DNA of 64,000 bases from Thiocapsa marina 5811 (GCF_000223985.1 NZ_AFWV01000006.1:248001-312000); one strand, 5' to 3'. Counted from the first letter of the stretch, positions 9,938-20,910 are shown. Notes: a model not told the origin generated them from the letters alone. Program-made: numbers and translations.

Positions 9938-10708
9938 CTACTCGGCTTCGGCGACGGCGCTCGGCGCCGCTTCGCTCTCGACGGGGGCGTCGATAAAGGT
10001 ATCGCCGCGACCGACCATGGCGGCCGCAGTGTTGCGGCCGTCGAGGATGGCGTCCGCCGCACCGCTGATGTAGAGGCGAACCGCGCGGATGGCGTCGTCG
10101 TTGCCCGGGATCACGTAGTCGACCTTGCTCGGGTCGTTGTTCGTATCGACCACGCCGACCACCGGGATTCCGAGCTTGTTGGCTTCGGTAACCGCAATCT
10201 TCTCATGGCCGACATCGACCACGAACATCGCGTCCGGGAGGCCGTCCATGTCCTTGATACCGCCGATGCTCTGCTCGAGTTTGGCGCGCTCGCGTGCGAG
10301 ACCGAGCGCTTCCTTCTTGTTGAATCGCTCGATCGTGCCTTCGGCGAACATCGTCTCGAGCTCTTTGAGCCGCTTGACCGAGTGCCGAATGGTCTTGAAG
10401 TTGGTCAGCATGCCGCCGAGCCAGCGATGGTTGACATAGGGCATCCCGCAGCGCAGTGCCTCTTCCTTGATGGCGTCTCGTGCCGCACGCTTGGTGCCGA
10501 CGAAGAGGATACGGCCGCCGTTGGCCGTCAACGAGCCCATGAAGTTCACCGCCTCTTGGTAGAGCGGCAGTGTCTTCTCGAGGTTGACGATGTGGATCTT
10601 GTTGCGTTGCCCGAAGATGAAGGCCCCCATTTTGGGGTTCCAGTAGCGGGTTTGGTGTCCGAAATGGACGCCCGCTTCCAACATCTGGCGCATGGTGACT
10701 TCGCTCAC
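9938..10708 (-). CDS. rpsB: 30S ribosomal protein S2
   Basis: Small-subunit protein S2, 256 residues. The start region [20 protein letters not shown] is the usual S2 N terminus; [19 protein letters not shown] and [10 protein letters not shown] are further family blocks. I chose the GTG at 10706-10708 because AGGAAG lies at a normal distance and because family members begin just before MRQML; an open frame upstream is not conserved. First gene of the long operon, with a divergent map gene on the other side. Confidence 0.97.
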   Translation of the reverse strand: MSEVTMRQMLEAGVHFGHQTRYWNPKMGAFIFGQRNKIHIVNLEKTLPLYQEAVNFMGSLTANGGRILFVGTKRAARDAIKEEALRCGMPYVNHRWLGGMLTNFKTIRHSVKRLKELETMFAEGTIERFNKKEALGLARERAKLEQSIGGIKDMDGLPDAMFVVDVGHEKIAVTEANKLGIPVVGVVDTNNDPSKVDYVIPGNDDAIRAVRLYISGAADAILDGRNTAAAMVGRGDTFIDAPVESEAAPSAVAEAE

Positions 10709-10955
10709 GGTCTCACTTCCTATAGTCTGGGTTGGGCCTCCACGCATCCCAAGCGGCAACCTGTTTACCAGGCACCCGGCCGGTTGTGTCGATGCGTGTG
10801 CGGACATTTTCCGGCGCCCGCGGATCGGGGCCGGTCTCGGTTCGGCGATTTTCAGCCCGGATCACCCGGGATTGCGGCCGACTGCGCGCAGGATCTCGAC
10901 AGGTCTTCGGCTCGTCGATAGCCGACAGCAGCCGATTTGCCGCAGCGCGCCGGGT
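10709..10955 (-). promoter_or_regulatory. rpsB leader region
   Basis: About 240 bp of transcribed leader is expected between the candidate promoter and rpsB. In E. coli and relatives the rpsB leader is where S2 represses its own operon, so a similar role is plausible. I did not fold it; the assignment rests on position and family knowledge. Confidence 0.35.
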
Positions 10956-10985
10956 TTTATACCATAGCGCGTTCATTACGAGCAA
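10956..10985 (-). promoter_or_regulatory. Candidate sigma-70 promoter for rpsB-tsf operon
   Basis: On the minus strand TTGCTC (10980-10985) and TATAAA (10956-10961) are separated by 18 bp. This is the best match in the 333-bp rpsB-map gap and points towards rpsB. Confidence 0.5.
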
Positions 10986-11041
10986 TTACCTCAAGGTTTT
11001 CTGTGAGATCCGGACCCGATGTCGATTCAGCGACGCACGCC

Positions 11042-11863
11042 ATGAGCGTGCCAATCAAGACCCCCGAGGCGATCGAAAAGATGCGCGTGGCGGGCCGACT
11101 GGCGGCCGACGTGCTCGACATGATCGCCCCCCATGTCGTGCCGGGCGCGACCACGGACGAGCTCGACCGCATTTGCCACGACTACATCACGCGCATCCAG
11201 CGGGCCATCCCGGCACCCTTGAACTACCGCGGCTTTCCCAGATCGATCTGCACCTCGGTCAACCATCAGGTCTGCCACGGGATCCCGGGCAACAAGCGCC
11301 TCAAGAAAGGCGACATCGTCAACATCGACATCACCGTCATCAAGGACGGGTATCACGGCGATACGAGCAAGATGTTCTTCGTGGGCGAGCCGAGCATCCT
11401 GGCTCGCCGTCTCGTCACCGTCACGCAGCAGGCCATGCGCCTCGGTATCGCGAGGGTGCGCCCCGGCGCGACCTTGGGGGACATCGGCCACGCGATTCAG
11501 CACTTCGTCGAGGGACAGGGGTGTTCCGTGGTCCGCGAATATTGCGGGCACGGGATCGGGCAAGCCTTTCACGAGGAGCCGCAGGTCCTGCACTACGGCA
11601 AGCCGGGGGAGGGCTTGGTCCTGAAGGCGGGGATGTGCTTCACCGTCGAGCCGATGGTCAACGCCGGCAAGCGCTTCATCAAACTGCTCCCGGACGGCTG
11701 GACGGTCGTGACCAAGGATCGCAGTCTGTCGGCGCAATGGGAGCACACGGTCCTCGTCACCGAGCAGGGCCATGAAATCCTGACCTTGCGCGCCGAGGAG
11801 CGTGCAAACGAACCACCGGCCGAGGAAACCGAGCTGGAACGCGCCATCGTCGCCCGCCCATGA
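11042..11863 (+). CDS. map: Type I methionine aminopeptidase
   Basis: Removes the initiator methionine from new proteins. The five dimetal ligands are in their usual motifs: NIDITVIKDGYHGDTSKMF (two Asp), GHGIGQAFHEEPQV (His), MCFTVEPM (Glu) and QWEHTVLVTE (Glu). The core ends near residue 252 and a short acidic tail of about 20 residues follows. The ATG at 11042 gives 273 residues and the family-typical start SVPIKTPEAIEKMRVAGRL. It is divergent from rpsB and overlaps glnD by four bases. Confidence 0.96.
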   Translation: MSVPIKTPEAIEKMRVAGRLAADVLDMIAPHVVPGATTDELDRICHDYITRIQRAIPAPLNYRGFPRSICTSVNHQVCHGIPGNKRLKKGDIVNIDITVIKDGYHGDTSKMFFVGEPSILARRLVTVTQQAMRLGIARVRPGATLGDIGHAIQHFVEGQGCSVVREYCGHGIGQAFHEEPQVLHYGKPGEGLVLKAGMCFTVEPMVNAGKRFIKLLPDGWTVVTKDRSLSAQWEHTVLVTEQGHEILTLRAEERANEPPAEETELERAIVARP

Positions 11864-14520
11864 GCACCGCTCCCTGCCCCGCGTCGGGGGCGGTCGCGGA
11901 GCCGAGCTCTGCGCCCGATCCAATGGCGCTGATCGCCGATTGGAAAAAGCGGCTCAAAGCCGGGCGCGACCGACTCTTCGCCGACTTCGACCAAGGCGTA
12001 CCGGTCGGGAGCCTGGTCCTGCAACGCAGTCTCCTCATCGACGACGTCCTGCGCGAGGTCTGGGACCACCACGTCGGGGAGACCGACGACGCCGCCTTGG
12101 TCGCGGTCGGCGGATACGGTCGGCAGGAGCTCCAACCGGCCTCCGACATCGACATCCTGGTCATCGTCGACGCCGATGCCGACGCACGCCTTGCCGCTCC
12201 CCTGGAGGGGCTGGTGACCTGCTTGTGGGACATCGGCTTGGAGGTTGGACACAGCGTGCGCACGCCCGAGGAGTGTGCACGCGAGGCCGCAGACGACGTG
12301 ACCGTCATGACCAATATGATGGAGGCGCGCCTGATCCGCGGCAGCAGCGCGCTGTGCCATCGGATGCGCGACGTCGTCAGCCCCGAGCGCATGTGGAACA
12401 GCGAGCAATTCTTCGCCGCCAAGACCCGGGAACAACGCACGCGTTGGCAAAAATACGGCGGCACCGCCTACAACCTCGAACCCAACATCAAGGAAAACCC
12501 GGGCGGCCTGCGCGATATTCAGATGATCGGCTGGGTCGCCAAGCGCCATTTCGACGCAGAGACGCTGCACGAGCTGGTCGGTCACGGGTTCCTGACCGAA
12601 TCGGAATACGGCACGCTGATCGAGGGGCAAACACTGCTGTGGCGGATCCGTTTCGCGCTGCATCGCCTCGCCGGGCGGCGCGAGGACCGACTCCTGTTCG
12701 AGTATCAGAGAACCCTCGGCACCCAGTTCGGCTTCGAAGACGGTCCGAACAACCTTGCCGTCGAGCAGTTCATGCAGCAGTACTACCGCACGGTCCAAGA
12801 GCTCAATCGGCTCAACGAGATGCTGCTGCAGCTCTTTCGCGAGGCGATTCTCCTGCATGACGAGGTCGGTCCGCCCGTTCCGGTCAATAAGCGCTTCCAG
12901 TCTCGCAGCGGCTATCTCGAGGTCACCTCGGCGAGCGTCTTTCGGCGCTACCCGATCGCCCTGCTCGAGATCTTCCACATCCTTCAGGTCCATACGGAGC
13001 TCGAAGGCGTGCGCGCCAGCACGATCCGGCTGATCCGCGAGAATCGCCACCGCATCGACGATGACTTCCGCGCCGATCTGCGCGCGCGCAGTCTCTTCAT
13101 GGAGATCCTCCGTCACCCGAGCGGCCTCACCCATGCCATTCGTCGTATGAACCGTTACGGCGTACTCGCGGCCTACATCCCGGCCTTCGCCAATATCGTC
13201 GGGCGCATGCAGTACGATCTGCTGCACGTGTACACGGTCGACGAGCACACCCTGTCGCTGCTGCGCAATCTGCGCCGCTTCACCGTGACCAAGCACGACG
13301 ACGAATTCCCGCTCTGCAGCGCGATCGCTCGGCGCATCCCCAAGCTCGAGCTGCTGTATCTCGCCGGCCTCTTCCACGACATCGCGAAGGGCCGCGGCGG
13401 TGACCATTCACTGCTCGGTGCCGACGACGCCCGTGCGTTCTGTCGGCTTCACGGGTTGCCCGAATTCGACAGCCGGCTCGTCGGCTGGCTGGTTGAAAAA
13501 CATCTGCTGATGTCGATGACGGCCCAGCGCAAGGACATCAGCGATCCGGAGGTGATCCAATCCTTCGCCGCCGTCGTCGGCGACACGACACGATTGGATT
13601 ACCTTTACCTATTGACGGTTGCGGATGCCCGGGCAACCAACCCCGAACGCTGGAACAGTTGGAAGGATGCGCTGCTGCGCGAGCTGTATCACGGGACACG
13701 CCGCGCGCTGCTGCGTGGACTGGAGAACCCGCAAGCCCAGGACGAGCTGATCCAGCAGAAACAGACCGAGGCTCGGCGCCTGGTGGCACGCTACGGCGGC
13801 GATCCCGCCGCCTGCAATCGGCTCTGGAACAAGCTCAGTCAGGACCTGTTCCTGCACAACTCGCCCGACGAGATCGCCTGGCAGACGCGCCAGATCCTCG
13901 CCTGCGAGCCCGAGCAGCTGCCGCTCGTCGTCATTCGCCCGGTGACGGCGCGCGGAGGGACCGAGATCTTCATCTACACGACCGATCGCGCGAACCTCTT
14001 CGGACGCATCACCGCCCTCTTGGATCAGGTCGGCCTCAACATCATGGATGCACGCATCCTGACCACCGAGGGCGGCATGGCGGTCAACACCTACCAGGTG
14101 CTGGACCAGGACGGCAGTCCGATCCACGACACATTGAGGATGGAGGAGATTCGGTCCTGCTTAGTCGCGGATCTCGCCGAGGATGCCGGGGAGGAGATCC
14201 AAGTCGCACGCTCCATGCCCAGACGTCATCGGTATTTTCCGACGGAGACGCGTGTCACCTTTTCAACGGACGAGCCGAACCGCCGCACCATCATGCGGCT
14301 CGCAACCCTGGATCGCCCCGGCCTGCTCGCGGAAGTCGGCGCGGTCTTCCAGGAATGCGGCATCCGTCTTCAGAACGCCAAGATCGCAACGGTCGGCGCC
14401 GAGGTCGACGATGTCTTCTTCATCACCAACGACGATGAAACCCCCATCACCTGCGAGACCGCCCTATCCTGCTTGCGACGTGAGATCCACGACCGGTTGG
14501 AAGGCCATGGGACGCCCTGA
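11860..14520 (+). CDS. glnD: [Protein-PII] uridylyltransferase/uridylyl-removing enzyme GlnD
   Basis: Sensor of glutamine that adds or removes UMP on PII proteins and so controls nitrogen assimilation. The nucleotidyltransferase motif GGYGRQELQPASDIDILV spans residues 84-101 (metal-binding Asp 96 and 98). The uridylyl-removing HD domain shows LFHDIAKGRGGDHS near residue 504. Two ACT domains close the protein (about 700-780 and 810-886). The length of 886 is normal. The start ATG overlaps the map stop (ATGA), so the pair is probably coupled. Confidence 0.96.
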   Translation: MSTAPCPASGAVAEPSSAPDPMALIADWKKRLKAGRDRLFADFDQGVPVGSLVLQRSLLIDDVLREVWDHHVGETDDAALVAVGGYGRQELQPASDIDILVIVDADADARLAAPLEGLVTCLWDIGLEVGHSVRTPEECAREAADDVTVMTNMMEARLIRGSSALCHRMRDVVSPERMWNSEQFFAAKTREQRTRWQKYGGTAYNLEPNIKENPGGLRDIQMIGWVAKRHFDAETLHELVGHGFLTESEYGTLIEGQTLLWRIRFALHRLAGRREDRLLFEYQRTLGTQFGFEDGPNNLAVEQFMQQYYRTVQELNRLNEMLLQLFREAILLHDEVGPPVPVNKRFQSRSGYLEVTSASVFRRYPIALLEIFHILQVHTELEGVRASTIRLIRENRHRIDDDFRADLRARSLFMEILRHPSGLTHAIRRMNRYGVLAAYIPAFANIVGRMQYDLLHVYTVDEHTLSLLRNLRRFTVTKHDDEFPLCSAIARRIPKLELLYLAGLFHDIAKGRGGDHSLLGADDARAFCRLHGLPEFDSRLVGWLVEKHLLMSMTAQRKDISDPEVIQSFAAVVGDTTRLDYLYLLTVADARATNPERWNSWKDALLRELYHGTRRALLRGLENPQAQDELIQQKQTEARRLVARYGGDPAACNRLWNKLSQDLFLHNSPDEIAWQTRQILACEPEQLPLVVIRPVTARGGTEIFIYTTDRANLFGRITALLDQVGLNIMDARILTTEGGMAVNTYQVLDQDGSPIHDTLRMEEIRSCLVADLAEDAGEEIQVARSMPRRHRYFPTETRVTFSTDEPNRRTIMRLATLDRPGLLAEVGAVFQECGIRLQNAKIATVGAEVDDVFFITNDDETPITCETALSCLRREIHDRLEGHGTP

Positions 14521-14566
14521 GCATCGGCCCGCCGTCGCGCTCTGCTTACCGGCACACCGCAAGGGC

Positions 14567-15058
14567 ATGAGACTCGGCGCCGCCGTGCTCGTCGCAATCC
14601 TGCTGATCTCGGAGGCCGTCGCAGCCGACGAGAACCTGGCCGTACCCGTCCAGTCCGTCGGCCAAACCTTCGGGGATCAACCACCGGGCGGCGCGCCGAC
14701 ACCTTGGCTCGACGAGGTCCGTGCCCAACGACAAGCCTGGGAGGCCAGACGCGAGGCAACGCGAAGCGCGTACGAGGCGCGTCGGCGAGCCAACAACCCG
14801 AGGGCGGCCGCACAGCAGGAGGCGTGGGAAGAGGATGTGCGCCGACGCCGTGCAGCGCGTCTCGAACGCATGGATCAAGATCTGGAGATCTTTCGCAGCC
14901 TTGGTCCGGGACAGCCCCCGCTACCCTGGCCTTGGGTCACCGGTATGCCCACCCTGCCCGAGCTCGGCAGCGGTCCGACGACATCCGCCACACCCGGCGA
15001 CACGCCGATCTATGTGCCGCCAGGCTGGGACAACCACTGGTATTTCAGGGGATTCTAA
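14567..15058 (+). CDS. Secreted protein, function unknown
   Basis: About 163 residues with a clear signal peptide (MRLGAAVLVAILLISEAVAA). The mature part is Arg/Ala/Glu-rich in the middle (a likely helix, about residues 50-100, QAWEARREATRSAYEARRR) and Pro/Gly-rich at the end (YVPPGWDNHWYFRGF). I do not recognise a family. An upstream ATG at 14508, which overlaps the end of glnD and has GGAAGG before it, is an alternative start but would put 20 extra residues before the signal peptide. Confidence 0.6.
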   Translation: MRLGAAVLVAILLISEAVAADENLAVPVQSVGQTFGDQPPGGAPTPWLDEVRAQRQAWEARREATRSAYEARRRANNPRAAAQQEAWEEDVRRRRAARLERMDQDLEIFRSLGPGQPPLPWPWVTGMPTLPELGSGPTTSATPGDTPIYVPPGWDNHWYFRGF

Positions 15059-15122
15059 GGTCGCTCGAGGGTCGGGAGTGTGGTTTGCTCATAAACTCGG
15101 CCACGTCGCTGATCGTAGCCGC

Positions 15123-15199
15123 AGGGTGGACAAGCGCAGCGCAGTCCAACAGCGCCGACGCGGGGTGCGGTGGACTTCGCTCTCGCTCGTCCACCCTAC
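15123..15199. repeat. GTGGAC palindromic repeat, copy 1
   Basis: An imperfect palindrome: AGGGTGGACAAGCGCAGCGC at the left, GCTCTCGCTCGTCCACCCTA at the right, so the transcript could fold into a long hairpin. A close copy in the opposite context lies at 19676-19753. It sits in the gap between the secreted-protein gene and the convergent VOC gene, so it may also terminate both. Confidence 0.75.
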
Positions 15200-15233
15200 G
15201 GCCGGGAATATGTACACCGCCGGTCTCAGGGCC

Positions 15234-15608
15234 TCAGCCGGTCTCGATCAGCTCGAGCGCATTCCCGTCCGGATCACGACAGAACAGCGCGCGCCGCCCC
15301 GAGCGACTGACGGTATACGGGAGTCCGGCGGCCTCGAGCCGGGCCGTCACCTCGTCCAGACCACTCACCCGCATCGCGAGATGTCGGTCCCGGCCGCCGT
15401 GCTCGGGACGGCCCGCAACCGGATCCGGGTTCGGCAGCTCGAGCAAGTGGATCTGCTGATCGTCCACCCAAAGCCAGGCCCCCGGAAACGACAGGTCCGG
15501 GCGCTCCGGGTCGCGCTCGAGACCCAGAACGCCGTGATAGAAATCGAGCGCCCGCGCGGTATCGGCAACGATCAGACTGACATGATGGATGGAACGGACC
15601 AGCGGCAT
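15234..15608 (-). CDS. VOC-family (glyoxalase/bleomycin resistance) protein
   Basis: A single-domain vicinal-oxygen-chelate protein of 124 residues. Typical blocks are IHHVSLIVADTARALDFYHGVLGL at the N terminus (metal His in HHVS; the block is longer than shown by family logos only in part), FPGAWLWVDDQQIHLLEL in the middle and FCRDPDGNALELIE at the end, where the last Glu is a usual metal ligand. AGGGGAA stands before the ATG at 15606-15608; the longer open frame is antisense to dapC. The substrate cannot be told from the sequence. Confidence 0.85.
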   Translation of the reverse strand: MPLVRSIHHVSLIVADTARALDFYHGVLGLERDPERPDLSFPGAWLWVDDQQIHLLELPNPDPVAGRPEHGGRDRHLAMRVSGLDEVTARLEAAGLPYTVSRSGRRALFCRDPDGNALELIETG

Positions 15609-15652
15609 CGGATTCCCCTCGGCATGGAGCCGGCTTGGACGTTCGCCTATAC

Positions 15653-15736
15653 TAAACCGCGTCCTGAGTGAAATGTGACGTTTCGAGATGGACTCGACCT
15701 CGGTGCAGACAGCGGCCGCCGGAAGACGCAGTTTAG
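15653..15736. repeat. TAAACCGC-family element, A type (single)
   Basis: Begins TAAACCGCGTCCTGAGTGAA and ends GACGCAGTTTAG, in the gap between the divergent VOC gene and dapC. The inner sequence is like the A-type copies at 17896 and 42373 but more diverged. Confidence 0.7.
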
Positions 15737-15758
15737 ACAACCAACTCAGGATGACCCG

Positions 15759-16979
15759 ATGAACCCGGATATCGGGCGCTTGCAGCCCTACCCTTTCGAA
15801 CGACTCGCCGCACTGAAGCACGGACTCGTTCCGCCGGCCGATCGCGACCACATCGCGCTCTCCATCGGCGAGCCGAAACACCCGACCCCGGGGCTCGTCA
15901 CGGATGCCTTGATCGCACACCTGCATCAGCTCGCCGTCTATCCGACGACGCGCGGCATTCCGGCCCTGCGCGAGACCATTGCGGCCTGGCTCTCGAACCG
16001 ATTCAAGCTCGGGTCGGACGGCTCGATGGGGGTAGGCACACTCGGCATCGACCCGGACACACAGATCTTGCCGGTGAACGGCACGCGCGAGGCACTCTTC
16101 GCCTTCGCGCAAGCCGTGATCGATCGCTCGCGGGACGCGCTCGTCTTGATGCCCAACCCCTTCTATCAGATCTACGAGGGCGCCGCCTTTCTGGCCGGCG
16201 CACAGCCGCGATATCTCGCGTGCGAGGCGGCGAACGGCTTTGTCCCGGATTTCGAGGCGGTGGACGAGGCGACCTGGCGGTCTTGCCGCCTGCTCTACAT
16301 CTGCTCGCCGGGCAACCCGACCGGCGCCCTGCTCGATCGGGCAACCTATGCGCGTCTCATCGAGCTTGCGCAACGTCACGACTTCGTCATCGCCTCGGAT
16401 GAGTGCTACTCGGAGCTCTATCTGGATGAATCCGACCCGCCGCTCGGGCTGCTCCAGGTCTCGGCCGCCATCGGCAACACCGCATTCAGTCGCTGCATAG
16501 TCTTCCATAGCCTCTCGAAGCGCTCCAACGCGCCGGGCCTGCGCTCGGGGTTCGTTGCAGGCGACGCCGAGCTGATCCGCGACTTCTTCGCCTACCGGAC
16601 CTATCACGGCTGCGCCATGTCCCTGCCGCATCAGCATGCCAGCATCGCGGCCTGGAGCGACGAGACCCATGTACGGGAGAATCGACGGCTGTATCGCGAG
16701 AAGTTCGACGCCGTCCTCGCGATCCTCGGAGACGCGCTTGCGGTCGCGGCGCCGAAGGCCGGTTTCTACCTGTGGCCGGAGACGCCGATCCCGGACACCG
16801 ACTTCGCCGCGCGCCTCTTCGCCGAGGAGAACCTGACGGTCCTGCCGGGTCGTTTCCTCTCGCGCGTGGTCGAGGGGGCCGATCCAGGTCGAAACCGCAT
16901 CCGACTCGCGCTGGTCCCGCCGCTGGACGAGTGCGTGGATGCCGCACGTCGGATTCGACGATGCCTCGAGCAGATCTGA
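15759..16979 (+). CDS. dapC: Succinyldiaminopimelate transaminase
   Basis: PLP-dependent class I/II aminotransferase (406 residues) for N-succinyl-2-amino-6-ketopimelate in the succinylase route to diaminopimelate and lysine. The substrate loop SIGEPKHPTP, the YPTTRGIPALRETIAAWL block, CSPGNPTGALL and the PLP-lysine motif SLSKRSNAPGLRSGF (Lys near 254) are seen. The start MNPDIGRLQPYPFERL is the family start. Placement next to dapD and dapE supports DapC rather than a general aspartate aminotransferase. Confidence 0.93.
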   Translation: MNPDIGRLQPYPFERLAALKHGLVPPADRDHIALSIGEPKHPTPGLVTDALIAHLHQLAVYPTTRGIPALRETIAAWLSNRFKLGSDGSMGVGTLGIDPDTQILPVNGTREALFAFAQAVIDRSRDALVLMPNPFYQIYEGAAFLAGAQPRYLACEAANGFVPDFEAVDEATWRSCRLLYICSPGNPTGALLDRATYARLIELAQRHDFVIASDECYSELYLDESDPPLGLLQVSAAIGNTAFSRCIVFHSLSKRSNAPGLRSGFVAGDAELIRDFFAYRTYHGCAMSLPHQHASIAAWSDETHVRENRRLYREKFDAVLAILGDALAVAAPKAGFYLWPETPIPDTDFAARLFAEENLTVLPGRFLSRVVEGADPGRNRIRLALVPPLDECVDAARRIRRCLEQI

Positions 16980-17076
16980 CGGCATTGTCATCATTTGAGC
17001 CTTTCGCGCCTTTGCGCTCCAAACGCCCGAGACCTGCGTTTTCCGAGGTCTTCAACACGACAGCAGAGAACACCCC

Positions 17077-17898
17077 ATGAGCGACCAGCAATCCATCATT
17101 GAAGAGGCCTTCGAGCGACGTGCCGAGATCACCCCGCGCACGGTCGAGACCCGCGTGCGCGATGCCGTGCAGGACACGATCGAGCGACTCGACCGCGGCG
17201 AGCTGCGGGTCGCCGAGAAGCGCGACGGCGATTGGGTCGTCCACGAATGGCTCAAGAAAGCGGTCCTTCTGTCGTTCCGGATCGAGGACAACGCCTTCAT
17301 CAAGGGCGGTTTCACCAACTATTACGACAAGGTTCAGTCCAAGTTTGCCGACACCAACTCGCGCGAGTTCCGCGACGGCGGGGTTCGGGTCGTGCCGCCG
17401 GCGACCGCGCGCAAGGGCGCCTACATCGCGCCGAGCTGCGTGCTCATGCCCTCCTACGTCAACATCGGCGCCTATGTCGACTCGGGCACCATGGTCGACA
17501 CCTGGGCGACCGTCGGCTCCTGTGCGCAGATCGGCAAGAACGTCCATCTCTCCGGCGGTGTCGGGATCGGCGGCGTGCTCGAGCCGGTGCAGGCGGCACC
17601 CACCATCATCGAAGACAACTGCTTTATCGGCGCCCGCTCCGAGGTCGTCGAAGGCGTGATCGTCGGCGAAGGTGCAGTGCTGTCGATGGGCGTCTACATC
17701 GGTCAGAGCACCAAGATCTTCAACCGAGAGACCGGCGAGATCCTTTACGGCCGCGTCCCGCCCGGCGCCGTCGTGGTCCCCGGCAGTCTCCCGGCCAAGG
17801 ACGGGAGCCACAGCCTTTATTGCGCCGTCATCATCAAGCAGGTCGACGAGAAGACCCGCGGAAAGGTCGGCATCAACGAGCTGCTTCGGGATATCTAA
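17077..17898 (+). CDS. dapD: 2,3,4,5-tetrahydropyridine-2,6-dicarboxylate N-succinyltransferase
   Basis: Uses succinyl-CoA to open tetrahydrodipicolinate, the step before DapC. The 273 residues match the family. A helical N-terminal domain is followed by the left-handed beta-helix with hexapeptide-like turns ([57 protein letters not shown]). The TAA stop is the first three bases of a repeat element that begins immediately (see 17896-18088). Confidence 0.97.
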   Translation: MSDQQSIIEEAFERRAEITPRTVETRVRDAVQDTIERLDRGELRVAEKRDGDWVVHEWLKKAVLLSFRIEDNAFIKGGFTNYYDKVQSKFADTNSREFRDGGVRVVPPATARKGAYIAPSCVLMPSYVNIGAYVDSGTMVDTWATVGSCAQIGKNVHLSGGVGIGGVLEPVQAAPTIIEDNCFIGARSEVVEGVIVGEGAVLSMGVYIGQSTKIFNRETGEILYGRVPPGAVVVPGSLPAKDGSHSLYCAVIIKQVDEKTRGKVGINELLRDI

Positions 17899-18088
17899 AC
17901 CGCGTCCAGAGCGACATGTGTCGTTTTCAGTGTTCGTTTAGCTTCGGAGATATCCTTGATCCCAGTGAGACGCGGTTTAGAATTTAAGATGTTTAATCCT
18001 TTAAACCGCGCCTGCTCCGACAGTCGTCGGAGCCGGCGCGGCCAAGCCATCCTGCAAATGACTCATACCGCACCGGGCGCGGTTTAAA
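17896..18088. repeat. Composite TAAACCGC element: A type + spacer + B type
   Basis: The A-type copy (17896-17980) begins TAAACCGCGTCCAGAGCGAC and ends GTGAGACGCGGTTTAG. A 20-bp AT-rich spacer (17981-18000) follows. The B-type copy (18001-18088) begins TTTAAACCGCGCCTGCTCCG, contains the inner hairpin CTCCGAC-AGTC-GTCGGAG, and ends CACCGGGCGCGGTTTAAA. The A copy is nearly identical to the reverse complement of 20141-20224. It lies between dapD and the next gene. Confidence 0.85.
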
Positions 18089-18091
18089 GAC

Positions 18092-19572
<1,481 letters not shown>

Positions 19573-19575
<3 letters not shown>

Positions 19576-19602
19576 ACCGCGTCCGGGGCGACATGGAGTC
19601 TT
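19573..19602. repeat. Remnant of a TAAACCGC element (left end only)
   Basis: TGAACCGCGTCCGGGGCGAC directly at the dapE stop matches the A-type left end; no matching right end was found before 19700. Probably a truncated copy. Confidence 0.45.
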
Positions 19603-19645
19603 TCGTGGGCGGCTTCGCAGAGGTCGGCAATCCAGCGTTGTTCAT

Positions 19646-19753
19646 GCGACCGGCAGGTAGGGTGCGACCGGCAGGTAGGGTGGACAAGCGCAGCGCAGTC
19701 CACCGGCGCCGGCGCTGGGCCAGGTGGACTTCGCTCTCGCTCGTCCACCCTAC
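19646..19753. repeat. 18-bp tandem duplication plus GTGGAC palindrome, copy 2
   Basis: GCGACCGGCAGGTAGGGT is repeated twice in tandem (19646-19681), leading into the same palindrome as at 15123: TAGGGTGGACAAGCGCAGCG on the left arm and GCTCTCGCTCGTCCACCCTA on the right arm. The 321-bp dapE-tautomerase gap holds only these repeats; I see no gene in it. Confidence 0.75.
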
Positions 19754-19896
19754 AGAGCTCGTACCCTACGGCGCTCGTCCACTCATTGCCGGGATCGGCG
19801 ACGTGGCGGATTTATGTGCAGACTCGGCAATCCCCGGTTGACGTCGTTTTCTTTTTCGATTTTTCTTCATCCACATCGGATCGACCGGAGAGCGAC

Positions 19897-20097
19897 ATGC
19901 CCTACGTCAACATCAAGATCACCCGCGAGGGTGCGACCGCCGAGCAGAAGGAGGCACTCATCCAAGGCGTCACACAGCTGCTGGTCGACGTGCTCGGGAA
20001 GAATCCGCAGACGACGATGGTCGTCATCGACGAGGTGGAGACCGACAACTGGGGCATCGGCGGGGAGAGCGTCACACTGCGCCGCCGCCGAGAGTAA
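19897..20097 (+). CDS. 4-oxalocrotonate tautomerase-family protein
   Basis: A 66-residue tautomerase of the 4-OT family. Pro2, the catalytic base after Met removal, is present (MPYVNIKITREGATAEQK), as are the helix KEALIQGVTQLLVDVLGK and the NPQTTMVVIDEV strand. The C-terminal WGIGGESV motif fits the group found widely in proteobacteria. The natural substrate is unknown. It is followed by repeat remnants and a convergent Uma2 gene. Confidence 0.85.
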   Translation: MPYVNIKITREGATAEQKEALIQGVTQLLVDVLGKNPQTTMVVIDEVETDNWGIGGESVTLRRRRE

Positions 20098-20103
20098 GTC
20101 ACG

Positions 20104-20224
20104 CCCGGTGCGGTTTAAAGTCTTAAAAAAGCTTAAATTCTAAACCGCGTCTCACGGGGATCAAGGATATCTCCGAAGCCAAACGCACACTTAAAACGAC
20201 GCATATCGCTCTGGACGCGGTTTA
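20104..20224. repeat. B-type remnant + spacer + A-type element (inverted)
   Basis: A short B-type right end (GCCCGGTGCGGTTTAAA, to 20119) is followed by an AT-rich spacer of about 21 bp and a full A-type copy (20141-20224) in the opposite orientation to 17896. It begins TAAACCGCGTCTCACGGGGA and ends CTCTGGACGCGGTTTA. The Uma2 stop codon lies in the right end. Confidence 0.8.
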
Positions 20225-20785
20225 GGCTTCATCGCCCAGGATGTAACCCAGGTCGATCTCGATGGCATCGAACGGCGGGATGCGCATCTTTCGCTCGTCG
20301 GGGCCGGGCGCGGCGACGCTGGCGACGACCCGGTAGCTGCCCCCGTCGAGCTGCCAGGCGACCAGTGAGCGTTCCTCGGGCCATATCAGCCAGTAATAGG
20401 ACACCTGTTGGCGCTGAAGCAGCAGAAACAGGGTCAGCGTGTCCTTACGCTCATGACCGGGCGAGACGATCTCGCACACCCAGTCCGGGACGATCTCGAC
20501 CACCCCGCTGGGGCGCTCCGGCAGCCGTTCCTTGCGCCAGCCCGCGAGATCGTGGGTCGGGCACTGGTGGTCGGCGTAGTGGACGCTGACCTCGCTGGCG
20601 ATCCACCAGCCGCCAGGGCCAGCGGTGCGTCGTAACGCGTCGAGCTCGGCGACCGTATTGCTTTGCACGAAGCCGTGCTCGATCCGCGCCATCGGGCGCT
20701 GGACAATCTCGCCATCGATCAGCTCGACACGCTCATCGGAAGCATTGAACAGATCGGCCAGGGTCTTGAGTTTAAATGCTTCCAT
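20222..20785 (-). CDS. Uma2-family (DUF820) protein
   Basis: A 187-residue Uma2/DUF820 protein with the restriction-endonuclease-like fold. Blocks seen: ERVELIDGEIVQRPMARIEH (conserved Glu/Asp and H), a variable centre, PDWVCEIVSPGHERKDT (the E-x-x-S-P catalytic strand) and YYWLIWPEERSLVAW. The usual catalytic D-x-D is not obvious in the centre (PTHDLAGWRKE), so nuclease activity is uncertain. Members are often many-copy genes of unknown role in photosynthetic and filamentous bacteria. The TAA stop is part of the repeat at 20141-20224. Confidence 0.88.
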   Translation of the reverse strand: MEAFKLKTLADLFNASDERVELIDGEIVQRPMARIEHGFVQSNTVAELDALRRTAGPGGWWIASEVSVHYADHQCPTHDLAGWRKERLPERPSGVVEIVPDWVCEIVSPGHERKDTLTLFLLLQRQQVSYYWLIWPEERSLVAWQLDGGSYRVVASVAAPGPDERKMRIPPFDAIEIDLGYILGDEA

Positions 20786-20822
20786 CGCTGTCGCTCCGCT
20801 GGGTTTAACATCGACGTTGAAC

Positions 20823-20910
20823 CTGAACAGCGCCCGGTGCGGTCTGCGTCATTCGGAGGCGTCGCTTGGCCGCGCCGGCTCCGACAACGGTCGGAGCCGG
20901 CGCGGTTTAG
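20823..20910. repeat. TAAACCGC-family element, B type (mtnA end)
   Basis: Read on the minus strand it begins TAAACCGCGCCGGCTCCGAC with the inner hairpin (GGCTCCGAC-CGTT-GTCGGAGCC) and ends CACCGGGCGCTGTTCAGG, where the right terminal motif has decayed. The mtnA stop is its first codon. Confidence 0.8.

Noticed and set aside
16486-17811. Minus-strand frame opposite dapC-dapD
   Set aside because: Antisense to two well-supported genes and without family features.
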